Below, one piece after another: positions 8,418-17,485 of a stretch of DNA of 36,463 bases. The translations under genes were made by a program, and so were the position numbers. The stretch is from Spirochaetales bacterium (lineage in GTDB: Bacteria; Spirochaetota; Spirochaetia; DSM-27196; SKKC01). How positions within the stretch are numbered: the first letter of the stretch is position 1; each line of letters starts with the position of its first letter. The notes below the pieces were generated by a model. It worked only from the letters and a program-made list of their open reading frames with translations. It had not been told where the DNA came from and searched no databases. Where the stretch lies: the NCBI GenBank assembly GCA_007135605.1, contig SLIN01000158.1:1-36463 (forward strand). Reading direction: 5' to 3'.

Positions 8418-9476
8418 TCAGTGATCGATGCGACCGGTCTTGAGGTACTTTCGCTTACGCTTGAGAAGATAGGTCAGTGCATCCTCGACGTCGCGGTTGG
8501 GAGGCGCCAGCGGGCGAAGAAACTGTTTCATCGTAGCGAACGCCTCCGGATACGGAATCTTCGAGTCAGGATTCAGCGACGAGTGGGCGAACAGATAGTC
8601 GCCGCAGAAGTACGCGAGGCACACATCGCGGCCGACCGGACGTTCGGAGATCAACGCATCGAGCGCACCGAGTGAAACCAGGAGCTTTCGCGTATATGCG
8701 CTATCGGCGAGCAGGTCGCCCAGACCGGGAGCGACGTAACCGGCCATTCGATACCGAAGAAACTGCTCGAACATCGGTTTGGCATATCCCGACTCGAGGA
8801 TCTTGAACAGCTCTTCGGTAAGCCGGGAGGGCGAGACTTCGTCGAGTAGATCGACCGACTTCTTGAGCCTGCGCCGCAACCCGAACGTCAAGTGAAAGCC
8901 GGTCAACGCCGAGTATTTGACCGCCCTGATCATCCGTACCGGATCCTCGACAAAAATGCGCTCGAGCGGTATCACCGGGCGCACCTTTCGTGCGCGGATA
9001 TCCCGGAACCCGCCGGTATAGTCGAGGATCGTCTCGTCCTCCGGCGAGTAATACAGTGCATTCAGGCTGAAATCGCGGCGGCGGGCGTCATCCTCGATAT
9101 CGCCGTAAATATTCTGAAATCCCTCGCTGTCGCGCGAGCGGAAGGTCGACACTTCTATAACCTGGCGATCCTTGAGAAGGATGTGGACGAGCCGGAACCG
9201 TTTGCCGATAATTCGTGAATTCCGAAACAGTTTGCGAATCCGGCCGGGAGCGGCGTCGGTAGCAACATCGAAATCTTTCGGTTGCTTGCCGATGAGAAGA
9301 TCGCGTACCGCACCGCCGACCACGTACGCCCTATGCCCCTTGGACGTTAGTCGACGCACGATCTTGCGAGCTTCGATATCGATCGACTCGCCCGCGATTC
9401 CGTGTTCATCCTGCGTATATATTTCCGCCTGCTTGACGACGGAACCGGATTCCAGCGTCTTGTACCGAACCAGCAA
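8418..9476 (-). CDS. pcnB: Poly(A) polymerase / tRNA nucleotidyltransferase family protein (PcnB/Cca class II)
   Basis: AYVVGGAVRDLLIGKQPKDFDVATDA and RRRDFSLNALYYSPEDETILDYTGGFRDIRARKVRPV; TTG start. Confidence 0.85.
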   Translation of the reverse strand: MLVRYKTLESGSVVKQAEIYTQDEHGIAGESIDIEARKIVRRLTSKGHRAYVVGGAVRDLLIGKQPKDFDVATDAAPGRIRKLFRNSRIIGKRFRLVHILLKDRQVIEVSTFRSRDSEGFQNIYGDIEDDARRRDFSLNALYYSPEDETILDYTGGFRDIRARKVRPVIPLERIFVEDPVRMIRAVKYSALTGFHLTFGLRRRLKKSVDLLDEVSPSRLTEELFKILESGYAKPMFEQFLRYRMAGYVAPGLGDLLADSAYTRKLLVSLGALDALISERPVGRDVCLAYFCGDYLFAHSSLNPDSKIPYPEAFATMKQFLRPLAPPNRDVEDALTYLLKRKRKYLKTGRIDH

Positions 9477-9644
9477 TGTCTAAGCCACACCTTGAGTATA
9501 CGAGAAGTGCTGAAGCAGCCTGAGCGCATATACTACCCCGGGCGCAAACGGATTCACAAGCGCTCGCTCGCCCGGAGTCACGATCTCCGGCAGGGGCCGG
9601 TTCTCAGGCGGGCACGTTTCCGGATCACGCGGCCGGTTCGTTCG

Positions 9645-10556
9645 TCACGCGGGCGCGACCGTTATTCGTCGCCGGCGGAACAGAAGTCCGTTCGGGCCGA
9701 ACACCAGTGCAGGAACAAAGAACGCAAATGTCACCAGGACGATCGTCCCTCCCGAAGCAACGTTGAGCAGGAACGAAAGGTAGAGGCCGAGCGCCGACGA
9801 GACCGCACCGACCGCAACCGAGATCGCGATCATCCGCGGGAGGCTGTTTACCAGCATATTCGCCGTAGAGCCGGGAATAATCAGCATCGCAACAACGAGG
9901 ACAATTCCCACCGTCTCGAGACTCGCGACAATCGTCAACGTGAGCAACAACATCAACCCGTAATGAATGGCTGCGGTATTCATGCCGATCGCGCTCGCGT
10001 GCGTCGGGTCGAACGAGAAGAGGAGGAACTCCTTGTAGTACCGAAACGCGAAAAAGAGCGTCACCGCTCCGGCCAGTACCGTCCACGTCAGCGCTTCCAT
10101 GCGCACCCCGAGCACATTGCCGAAAAGGATATGCATGAGATGGGTCGAGCTTGCGATACGGCTTATGATCACCACACCGAGGGCGAACGCGCCGGTAAAC
10201 ATCAACCCCATCGCCGAGTCCGACTTGATGCGCGTATTGCGCTCGAGCGCTCCGATACCGAGCGACGTCAGCGCTCCGCTGATGAACGCACCGACAGAGA
10301 ACGGAAGTCCGAGCAGATACGCGATCGCCACACCGGGCAGCACCGCGTGACTGACAGCATCCCCGAGTAGCGCCCATCGCTTCAGGACGATATAGCACGA
10401 CAGCACACCGCAAATAACGCCGACGACGAGCGACGTCAGCAGCGCGCGCTGCATGAACGCATACTGGAACGGATCGGAGAGTACCGGAGGCAGCAGATTG
10501 ACGAACCACATTACGATGTCGATCAGCGTCTGCACCAACGACTCGAGAGCTTTCAT
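9645..10556 (-). CDS. Metal ABC transporter permease (TroC/TroD, MntB, ZnuB family)
   Basis: LLGDAVSHAVLPGVAIAYLLG, EALTWTVLAG and an ABC-3 permease hydrophobic profile; adjacent to ATPase and SBP genes. Confidence 0.9.
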   Translation of the reverse strand: MKALESLVQTLIDIVMWFVNLLPPVLSDPFQYAFMQRALLTSLVVGVICGVLSCYIVLKRWALLGDAVSHAVLPGVAIAYLLGLPFSVGAFISGALTSLGIGALERNTRIKSDSAMGLMFTGAFALGVVIISRIASSTHLMHILFGNVLGVRMEALTWTVLAGAVTLFFAFRYYKEFLLFSFDPTHASAIGMNTAAIHYGLMLLLTLTIVASLETVGIVLVVAMLIIPGSTANMLVNSLPRMIAISVAVGAVSSALGLYLSFLLNVASGGTIVLVTFAFFVPALVFGPNGLLFRRRRITVAPA

Positions 10557-11374
10557 CGTCCCCTCCTCACGCTGCCGTGATAGGTCCGTTCGAGGTTTTC
10601 ATCGGTCAGGATCTCCGCCGGAGGGCCGATCTCGATAACGCTACGACTCAGGAGCATTACCGTGTCGGCGAACTCCTCGACGGTCGGAAAATCGTGCGTA
10701 ATCATAAGAACAGTCTTTCCCGCCGATTTCAGCTCGACGAGCACATCGAAAAACACCGACTCCGTCGCTCGATCGATGCCGGCCAGAGGCTCGTCGAGCA
10801 GGAGCAGATCGGCTTCCTGAGCGATTGCGCGAGCGAGGAAGACGCGCTTCTTCTGGCCACCGGAAAGCGCGCCGATCGGTCGATCGGCGTAGTCGCTCAT
10901 TCCCACCGAGCCGAGCGCTGCGGCGGACGCCTCGTGGTGCCGGCGAGCGGCGAACCTCGGCGGGAGAATGCTGCGCAGCCCACCCTCCTCGCGGATACGG
11001 CCGAACCGTCCGCTGAGCACGACGTCGTGCACGACGACCGGATAATCCCAGTCGATCTCCGCCTCCTGCGGAACGTACGCGATACGATTATTGCGGCGGG
11101 CGCGGTACACCGTGTCGCCGAACACCGACACCGTACCGCCTGCGGGCTTCTTAATGCCGGTCAGCAGCTTGAAGAGCGTTGATTTTCCCGCCCCGTTCGG
11201 CCCGACAATCGCCACGAGCTGACCGGGGTCGAGGGAGAAGCTCATATCTCGAAGAACGAGATCCCGGTCGTACGCCGCCGAAACCGCATTCGCTGCGACT
11301 GTCCCGGCGTAACTTCGAGGTATCTGTCGGGTGAGCTCACGCTGTCGTAAACCGGTCGCATCGTTCATCGTCAT
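10553..11374 (-). CDS. Metal ABC transporter ATP-binding protein (TroB/MntA type)
   Basis: Walker A GPNGAGKST, signature LSGGQKKRVFLARAIAQEADLLLLDEP; 4-bp overlap with the permease gene. Confidence 0.92.
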   Translation of the reverse strand: MTMNDATGLRQRELTRQIPRSYAGTVAANAVSAAYDRDLVLRDMSFSLDPGQLVAIVGPNGAGKSTLFKLLTGIKKPAGGTVSVFGDTVYRARRNNRIAYVPQEAEIDWDYPVVVHDVVLSGRFGRIREEGGLRSILPPRFAARRHHEASAAALGSVGMSDYADRPIGALSGGQKKRVFLARAIAQEADLLLLDEPLAGIDRATESVFFDVLVELKSAGKTVLMITHDFPTVEEFADTVMLLSRSVIEIGPPAEILTDENLERTYHGSVRRGR

Positions 11375-12399
11375 TACTCTCCGAGTGCGTCCACAATCCT
11401 CTCCGCATTCAGACGCATCATCTCCAGATACGTCGGTGCCTCCCCGTGCGGCTCGCTGACCGAATCTACATAGAGCGGTCCGGCCACCGGAACTCCGGTA
11501 TCGTCCGAGATGCTCCTGATATGCCGGTCGGAAATCGTACTTTCGTAGAAGATTGCACCGGGACGCCGATCGGTGACAATATCCATGACACGCGCCAGCT
11601 GCTCGGGAGTGCCCTCATCTTCGTGATTTGTTCCCCACACTCCGTCGTGAACGAAACCGAACGCGTCGGCGAAATAGAGAAACGCGGCTTCACTGGTAAT
11701 GAGAACCCGCCTTTCCTCCGCGATTGCAGCGAACGCCTCCTCGAGTTCGGCTTTCAGCTCTTCGAGCTCCTCGATGTACTCGGAGGCATTGCGCTCGTAG
11801 ACTACCCGCCCGTCGGGATCCAGCTCCACCAAGATATCGCGAATCACCTCCACATACCGAATCGCTAGTGCGGGATTCATCCAGAGGTGTGGATCGGGGA
11901 CGCCTTCGAACTCTCCGAGCCGGATCGGAATTGTGTCGGCGCCGGTGAGCTCGGCAACCGCATGCAGCTCCACTTCGTCGCGCGCGACCTGCCGCACCTG
12001 CGGCATCCACTGCTCGATCATATAACCGTTGTACAGAACGACATCCGCCTCTTCGATATTCACGAAATCGCGGGGACGCAGCTCGTGCTCGTGCACCTCG
12101 GCTCCGACGGGGGTCAGTGCGCGGACCTCCATCCGGTCGCCGGCAATCTTTGACGTGAAATCGGCAAGAATGGTGAAGGTTGCCGCCACCACGCCGGCGT
12201 CCTCGCGCACATGTGCGCTTGCGTCCGCCCGAGCGCTTCCTTCGGCCCCCTCGATTCCCGAATCGGCGCACGAGACGACCACCAGAGCCATGGCCACCCC
12301 GGCAAGAGCTCGGGCCAACCCCCTCCACGAGCCGCAGCGGTTACGTCCCGTGCCCCCCGCTCCGACCACGTCATTTCGAGCCGTTCGCATATACCACAA
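11374..12399 (-). CDS. Metal-binding lipoprotein of the cluster A-I family (TroA/PsaA-like)
   Basis: Lipobox ALVVVSC; EVHEHELRP, DPHLWMNP, LITSEAAFLYFADAFGF and YVDSVSEPHGEAPTYLEMM match SBP_A-I ligand motifs; GTG 12399 or ATG 12390 start. Confidence 0.9.
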   Translation of the reverse strand: MWYMRTARNDVVGAGGTGRNRCGSWRGLARALAGVAMALVVVSCADSGIEGAEGSARADASAHVREDAGVVAATFTILADFTSKIAGDRMEVRALTPVGAEVHEHELRPRDFVNIEEADVVLYNGYMIEQWMPQVRQVARDEVELHAVAELTGADTIPIRLGEFEGVPDPHLWMNPALAIRYVEVIRDILVELDPDGRVVYERNASEYIEELEELKAELEEAFAAIAEERRVLITSEAAFLYFADAFGFVHDGVWGTNHEDEGTPEQLARVMDIVTDRRPGAIFYESTISDRHIRSISDDTGVPVAGPLYVDSVSEPHGEAPTYLEMMRLNAERIVDALGE

Positions 12400-12434
12400 C
12401 CTTCAATCTCGATTTCCGGTACCCGGATACGATG

Positions 12435-12463
12435 AGATTAGTAGTTTGAACGATCAAAGTCAA
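12435..12463 (-). promoter_or_regulatory. Candidate promoter of the metal ABC operon with an operator-like inverted repeat in the spacer
   Basis: Minus strand TTGACT-17-TAATCT; TTTGA-N4-TCAAA inverted repeat at 12445-12458; TAGTTTGA direct repeats at 12442-12449 and 12464-12471. Confidence 0.5.
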
Positions 12464-12483
12464 TAGTTTGATGGGTCGAAGAT

Positions 12484-13326
12484 CTATCGATTGTCTCCGA
12501 GATGCACCATCGCCAGGCGTATCGCGTTCGCAATCGTGTGCATGGCGGCGCCTGCACCTTCGTCGGGGACGGTCTGCACAACCGGGGTGCCGGCGTCGCC
12601 CGATACGGCGACGCGTGCGTCGAGCGGCACGGCTCCGAGAAACGGAACACCGAGCTGGGAGGCGGCGCGTTCGCCACCACCGGAGCCGAATATAGCCGGC
12701 CCGCCCGGAGCGTCTCGCATGTTTTCCACGATCCCCAGTACCGGCACGCGCATTCGGGCGGCGAAATCCACGGTACGACGCGAATCGAGCAGCGCGACCT
12801 CCTGTGGCGTCGTTACTACCACTGCACCGTCGAGATCGGGCAGATACTGGCAAACGGTCATGACTTCGTCCCCGGTCCCCGGAGGGGTGTCGATGACCAG
12901 GTAATCGAGCTCACCCCAGTCGATATCCTCGAGGAACTGCTTGATAATACCGAGCTTCATCGGACCGCGCCAGATCAGTGCGCTCTCCTGCCCGTATCCG
13001 ACGAAACCAACACTCGCGGCGACGAGGTTCGGTCCGGCGACAATCGGAGAGATTTCGGTTCGCTCGTCGTCGCCTCCCGCCGATTCACCGCTCGAAGATC
13101 CGGTCGCCGCGAATCGCTCCTCGTCGAGGCCGAGCATCTTCGGGACATTCGGCCCGTGGACGTCTACATCGAGCAGACCGACCCTCGCACCGCTGTCGGC
13201 GAGTGCCCCGGCAATATTCACGCTGACCGTGGTCTTCCCTACCCCGCCCTTTCCGCTCATTACCGCGATTTTGTAGCGCACCCGCGCCATTCGCTCTTTG
13301 AGTCTGCCGCTTGGGCTCGGTACCAT
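12484..13326 (-). CDS. Mrp/NBP35-family P-loop ATPase (ApbC-like) lacking the C-terminal CxxC
   Basis: MSGKGGVGKTTVSVNIAGALA, DVDVHGPNVPKMLG, YLVIDTPPGTGDE and GIVENM...IFGSGGGE; start taken as ATG 13326 (MVPSPSGRLKERMARVRYK). Confidence 0.88.
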   Translation of the reverse strand: MVPSPSGRLKERMARVRYKIAVMSGKGGVGKTTVSVNIAGALADSGARVGLLDVDVHGPNVPKMLGLDEERFAATGSSSGESAGGDDERTEISPIVAGPNLVAASVGFVGYGQESALIWRGPMKLGIIKQFLEDIDWGELDYLVIDTPPGTGDEVMTVCQYLPDLDGAVVVTTPQEVALLDSRRTVDFAARMRVPVLGIVENMRDAPGGPAIFGSGGGERAASQLGVPFLGAVPLDARVAVSGDAGTPVVQTVPDEGAGAAMHTIANAIRLAMVHLGDNR

Positions 13327-13331
13327 CGGAC

Positions 13332-14771
13332 TCAGGCCTGTGTCGAGCCGCTCGAGCGGTGCAACCAGACGCGAGAACCGCTCTGGAACGCACGTTCGCG
13401 GGCGAGCAGGAGATACGCGACCGCGCTGAATATCAGGTACGCGAATACGATCGCGAATGTGATCCACAGCCACATGAGATTTCCGGTTTGCCACGCCATG
13501 ACCGGGAAGTTAATGCTCAGGATAAGCGGAATCACAATCACGAAGACAATGGCCGCCGCATAGGCGTAGTCGCCGGCAACCGGTGTCTCGAAATCGGGAT
13601 CGAGCACCCGCAGCAATGCGAGACCGGTGGTGAGCGTTCCGGTGGACACCCCGAAAATCAATAGCATGCGAAGGAATTTATGCTGCTGATCCTTGAAGAT
13701 GCGGGAGCAGATCCACGGTACGGTGGCGAATACCGCGAGCGCTCCGACGACCGAGAGGAGCGTGATCGGAACGATATAGTCGATCACGACGATCATGGAG
13801 ATCGCACCAATCGCTGCCGCGACCATAATATCGACGGAGAGTCCGCTCACACGGTTCAGCGTATTGGTCTCCAGCAGATACTCGAGTCCGAAACGCCGCA
13901 TAACCTGCTTCACCGCCAGGCCCAGCATCGCGGCGAATATGAAGCTGATGCCCCAGAGATTTGTCGCCAGATCGGCTCCCATTTGCCCGGTCGCCGAAAG
14001 GACGATCTCCACACCGCTGAGAAAGAGGTAGGCGAGGAAGTAGGCGAAGAGGACGATCGCGGTGTTGAACGTCATCGAATCGATCGCTTCGCTCTCCGTT
14101 GTCAGGTACGATCCGACCGGCCTGGCGGCGCTCCGGTACAGCCCGGTACGCACCCGGTCCGTTTGCAGGACTTTGATCTCGTCGCGGTCGACCCATCCGT
14201 GCCGGATGCCGTAGTTGATGAGGAAAACTCCGCCGAAGCAGGCGATAAGGAATCCGACAGCGGCGAACGTCAGTCCAACACTCCCGGCTCCGAAGATGCC
14301 GGCACCTTCCCATCCACGGCCGATGGACAACGCCTGGCCCGGCCCCTGGGAGAAGCCGAGCGGAAGCAGGTATCCGAAACTGTAATACAGATCGGGCATA
14401 TAGAGCGTTATAAGAATCAGAGTCAGCACCAGACCGATCGTCACCTGGATCGCGAACTGCGATATGACGGCCACACTCATGGCGAAGATGCGCCCGTCCC
14501 CCTTCTCTCCCGCCGGCGCGCTCGGCCGCATCGCCATCGCGACGAATGCGATGCTCAACAGGTGATAGGTCAGCAACTGAAGATTTTCCGTCGTCACTCC
14601 GAAAGCCGGCAGAACGTAGTTGTAAAGCGGCAGGAGAATGAGACCGGCGGTCAGCGCGTTCGGGACGAGAAATCGTTGCAGAAAGCGGACCTTGCTCCGT
14701 AACGCCGTCGCCACGAGAAGCGAAACGGCGATAATTCCGAGATCGATGAAGATACTCCAGCTAAATGTCAT
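13332..14771 (-). CDS. GltS-superfamily sodium/glutamate symporter-like membrane protein
   Basis: About 12 hydrophobic segments; LPLGFSQGPGQALSIG...GAGSVGLTFAAVGFLIACFGGVFLINYGIR resembles the GltS GGHGTG...FGL region. Confidence 0.7.
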   Translation of the reverse strand: MTFSWSIFIDLGIIAVSLLVATALRSKVRFLQRFLVPNALTAGLILLPLYNYVLPAFGVTTENLQLLTYHLLSIAFVAMAMRPSAPAGEKGDGRIFAMSVAVISQFAIQVTIGLVLTLILITLYMPDLYYSFGYLLPLGFSQGPGQALSIGRGWEGAGIFGAGSVGLTFAAVGFLIACFGGVFLINYGIRHGWVDRDEIKVLQTDRVRTGLYRSAARPVGSYLTTESEAIDSMTFNTAIVLFAYFLAYLFLSGVEIVLSATGQMGADLATNLWGISFIFAAMLGLAVKQVMRRFGLEYLLETNTLNRVSGLSVDIMVAAAIGAISMIVVIDYIVPITLLSVVGALAVFATVPWICSRIFKDQQHKFLRMLLIFGVSTGTLTTGLALLRVLDPDFETPVAGDYAYAAAIVFVIVIPLILSINFPVMAWQTGNLMWLWITFAIVFAYLIFSAVAYLLLARERAFQSGSRVWLHRSSGSTQA

Positions 14772-14774
14772 CTA

Positions 14775-14802
14775 TTGTGCTCCAGCGAAGAAGGAGTATA
14801 CT
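14775..14802 (+). promoter_or_regulatory. Candidate promoter TTGTGC-16-TATACT; its -10 lies in the palindrome AGTATACT shared with the divergent symporter gene
   Basis: AGTATACT at 14795-14802 reads TATACT on both strands, between divergent genes. Confidence 0.5.
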
Positions 14803-14812
14803 ACGTTTCGTT

Positions 14813-16162
14813 ATGGGGACGAAAGCGATCCGTCGAGCCGTCTGCCGCGGCGGTATTTGCCGCCGACTGTTCAATCTTCTTCGCATGACGCTCGGCTATT
14901 GGTTACGCCGCCGGTTCGGCGTGCGGGCATACAATCGCTCAGTGCTCTACAAGACCGAACCACCGTATATCCTCATTCCCAATCATGTCGGATTCTGGGA
15001 TCCGTTCATGGTGGCTGTCCATACCCCCCATCCGATTCGTTACGTGGTGGCCGACAGCAACTTCAGAAACCGGGTTCTCGGGCTTCTGCTGAATCTCATC
15101 CGGGCAATTCCCAAGACGAAGGGTATGCGCGATCTGGAAAGTATCCGGCGAATGATGGATGCGCGTGAGCAGAAGAACGTGATCTGCCTCTTTGCCGAGG
15201 GCCGGCGCACATGGGACGGGAAGTCTCTTCCGCTGATCTACTCCACGACAAAGCTCATCAAGTTGCTGAAAATCCCGGTGATCGTGCCGATTCTCGACGG
15301 AATGTTCTTCGCCAACCCGTGCTGGTCGCCGTCGATCCGTCCCGGGCCGGTCACCATCCGGTACACGAAAGTGTTCGAGGGTCCGGAGTTGCGGTCGATG
15401 TCCACCGACGATATCTATCACCAGCTCTCCGGAATACTGAATCACGACGACTACGAGAGTCAGCGCAAACGGATGGGCCGCTATCGCAGCAGAAAAAGAG
15501 CAGAGCATCTCGAGGCGGTGCTCTATACCTGCCCGGCGTGCGAGGCGATCGGTACGCTGTACTCACAACGCCACACGCTGCGCTGCACGTCGTGCGGCTA
15601 TACGGTTCGGGTGGACCGCTACGGATTCTTCGAAGGGGTGAACGGCCCGGCGCCGTTTTCGACGACCGTCGAGTGGAACGAATGGCAGATACGACGGCTC
15701 GATGAGCGAATCGGCACGGCGATGACGAAGGGCCCCGAGACGCTGTTGTTCAACGATACCGGGGTCAAGCTCTCAATCGGATTTCGCGGTGCGCGCGTAC
15801 ATGCGGTCGGCTTCGGACGCGCGAGCTGCTATCTCGATCGTGTGGAGTTTCTCTGTCGCCGCCCCAATCGCTCATTGGAGCTCGGACACGGGCGGCTCGC
15901 CGATCTCGACTGCGTCGAGACCGAGCACGGACTTCTGTTCGTAATGCCGATTTCCGAGCTTTCAGGCTGGGAGGTGCACACGCACGAGCGCTTCGAGTAC
16001 TTCCATCGCGGAGTCTTGTACCAGTTCGGCCGGCCGGACGACCGGTTTTCCGGGTTCAAGTGGTTTTCAACGATCAATATGTTGCGCGGCCGCGACGCAC
16101 AGGCGGCTCACGTCGAACGCACACAACCTTCGGACTTGTCGCTCATGCGTCGCCTGCCGTAA
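14813..16162 (+). CDS. PlsC-like 1-acyl-glycerol-3-phosphate acyltransferase with C-terminal zinc-ribbon and unknown domain
   Basis: ILIPNHVGFWDPF (NHx4D), ICLFAEGRRTWDG, VPILDG; CPAC-x17-CTSC zinc ribbon; ATG 14813 preferred over 14765. Confidence 0.8.
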   Translation: MGTKAIRRAVCRGGICRRLFNLLRMTLGYWLRRRFGVRAYNRSVLYKTEPPYILIPNHVGFWDPFMVAVHTPHPIRYVVADSNFRNRVLGLLLNLIRAIPKTKGMRDLESIRRMMDAREQKNVICLFAEGRRTWDGKSLPLIYSTTKLIKLLKIPVIVPILDGMFFANPCWSPSIRPGPVTIRYTKVFEGPELRSMSTDDIYHQLSGILNHDDYESQRKRMGRYRSRKRAEHLEAVLYTCPACEAIGTLYSQRHTLRCTSCGYTVRVDRYGFFEGVNGPAPFSTTVEWNEWQIRRLDERIGTAMTKGPETLLFNDTGVKLSIGFRGARVHAVGFGRASCYLDRVEFLCRRPNRSLELGHGRLADLDCVETEHGLLFVMPISELSGWEVHTHERFEYFHRGVLYQFGRPDDRFSGFKWFSTINMLRGRDAQAAHVERTQPSDLSLMRRLP

Positions 16163-16172
16163 GGTAGGGGCA

Positions 16173-17483
16173 ATGAACCTCATATCACCCCGTGTCCTCA
16201 AGGGTTTCCGGGACATACTGCCCGACTCGGAGCGCGTTCGTCGCGCGCTTACCGACCGGCTCGAGTCGGCGTTCCGGCAATTCGGCTATGTCCCGATCGA
16301 CACCCCGACGCTCGAGTACACCGAGGTCCTTCTCGGCAAGGGCGGCGGCGAAACGGATAAACAGATTTTTCGCTTCCAGGATCACGGCGGCCGCGACGTC
16401 GCCCTCCGCTTCGATCTCACCGTGCCGTTCGCCCGATACATGGCCGCGCACCTCAACGAGCTATATACCCCGTTCAGGCGCTACCACATCGGCAAGGCAT
16501 ATCGCGGCGAAAATACGCAGCGCGGTCGCTATCGCGAGTTCGTCCAGTGCGATTTCGATATCGTCGGTGTCGACAGCGTTTCCGCCGACGCCGACATCCT
16601 GCTGACGGTAGTGGAAGCGTTCAGGGCAATCGGGATCGAGCGCATCGAGCTTCGAGTCGCTCACCGCGGTCTGTTCTCGCGGTTCCTCGGACATCTCGGT
16701 GCCGGCGAGCAGAGTGCCGAGGTGCTTCGGACCGTTGACAAGCTGCGGAAGGTCGGTGTCGAGACAACGAAAAACGACCTTGTCGCCCTCGTCGGCGACG
16801 CAAAAGCGGCGCAGGTCGTCGAGTTCATTACCGCCGGAGGCGAATACGACGAAGTAATCCGCCGGCTCGAGGAGCTCGCCGGCGGGCCGGGCATCGACAG
16901 CGATCGGGTACGACGCACGATCGGCGCGGTTGTCGAGGCGGGCGCGGGGAAGAACATCATCTATGATCCCACTATTACCCGCGGGCTCGACTACTACACC
17001 GGCATCGTGTTTGAAACCTTTCTGCCGGAGCTGCCCGATATCGGCAGCGTCTGCTCCGGAGGACGCTACAACGACCTCGCTTCGCTATACACGAAGCAGG
17101 AACTGCCGGGAGTCGGTGGATCGGTCGGACTCGACCGGTTGCTTGCCGCACTCGAGCAGCTCGAACGAACACCGGAGGCAGGACCGGCGGCCGACGTTCT
17201 CGTCTTCTGCCTCGATGATTCGCTTGTCGGCTGGTATCACTCGCTCGCCCGGACATTGCGAAACAGCGGGCTCACCTGCGAAGTCTATCCGGCTACGAGA
17301 AAGCTCGCCCAACAGTTCGGCTATGCCGAGAAGAAGGGAGTTCCGCTCGCGGTCATCTGCGGGCCCGACGAACACGCGGAGGGTCGGATCAACTGCAAGG
17401 ATCTTCGCAACCGGGAGAGTTTCGATGCTGCCGGTCCCGATGAAGCAGCTCGGATGCTGCGGGCGCGACTCGGAGCGGAGTAG
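16173..17483 (+). CDS. hisS: Histidine--tRNA ligase
   Basis: Class II motifs: LEYTEVLLGKGGGETDKQIFRFQDHGGRDVALRFDLTVPFARY, GRYREFVQCDFDIVG, ITRGLDYYTGIVFE. Confidence 0.97.
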   Translation: MNLISPRVLKGFRDILPDSERVRRALTDRLESAFRQFGYVPIDTPTLEYTEVLLGKGGGETDKQIFRFQDHGGRDVALRFDLTVPFARYMAAHLNELYTPFRRYHIGKAYRGENTQRGRYREFVQCDFDIVGVDSVSADADILLTVVEAFRAIGIERIELRVAHRGLFSRFLGHLGAGEQSAEVLRTVDKLRKVGVETTKNDLVALVGDAKAAQVVEFITAGGEYDEVIRRLEELAGGPGIDSDRVRRTIGAVVEAGAGKNIIYDPTITRGLDYYTGIVFETFLPELPDIGSVCSGGRYNDLASLYTKQELPGVGGSVGLDRLLAALEQLERTPEAGPAADVLVFCLDDSLVGWYHSLARTLRNSGLTCEVYPATRKLAQQFGYAEKKGVPLAVICGPDEHAEGRINCKDLRNRESFDAAGPDEAARMLRARLGAE

Positions 17484-17485
17484 CA

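Noticed and set aside
13327-13494. N-terminal extension of the Mrp ORF
   Set aside because: Overlaps the end of the symporter gene in another frame; MVPSPSGRLKERMARVRYKIAVMSGKGG is a natural start.
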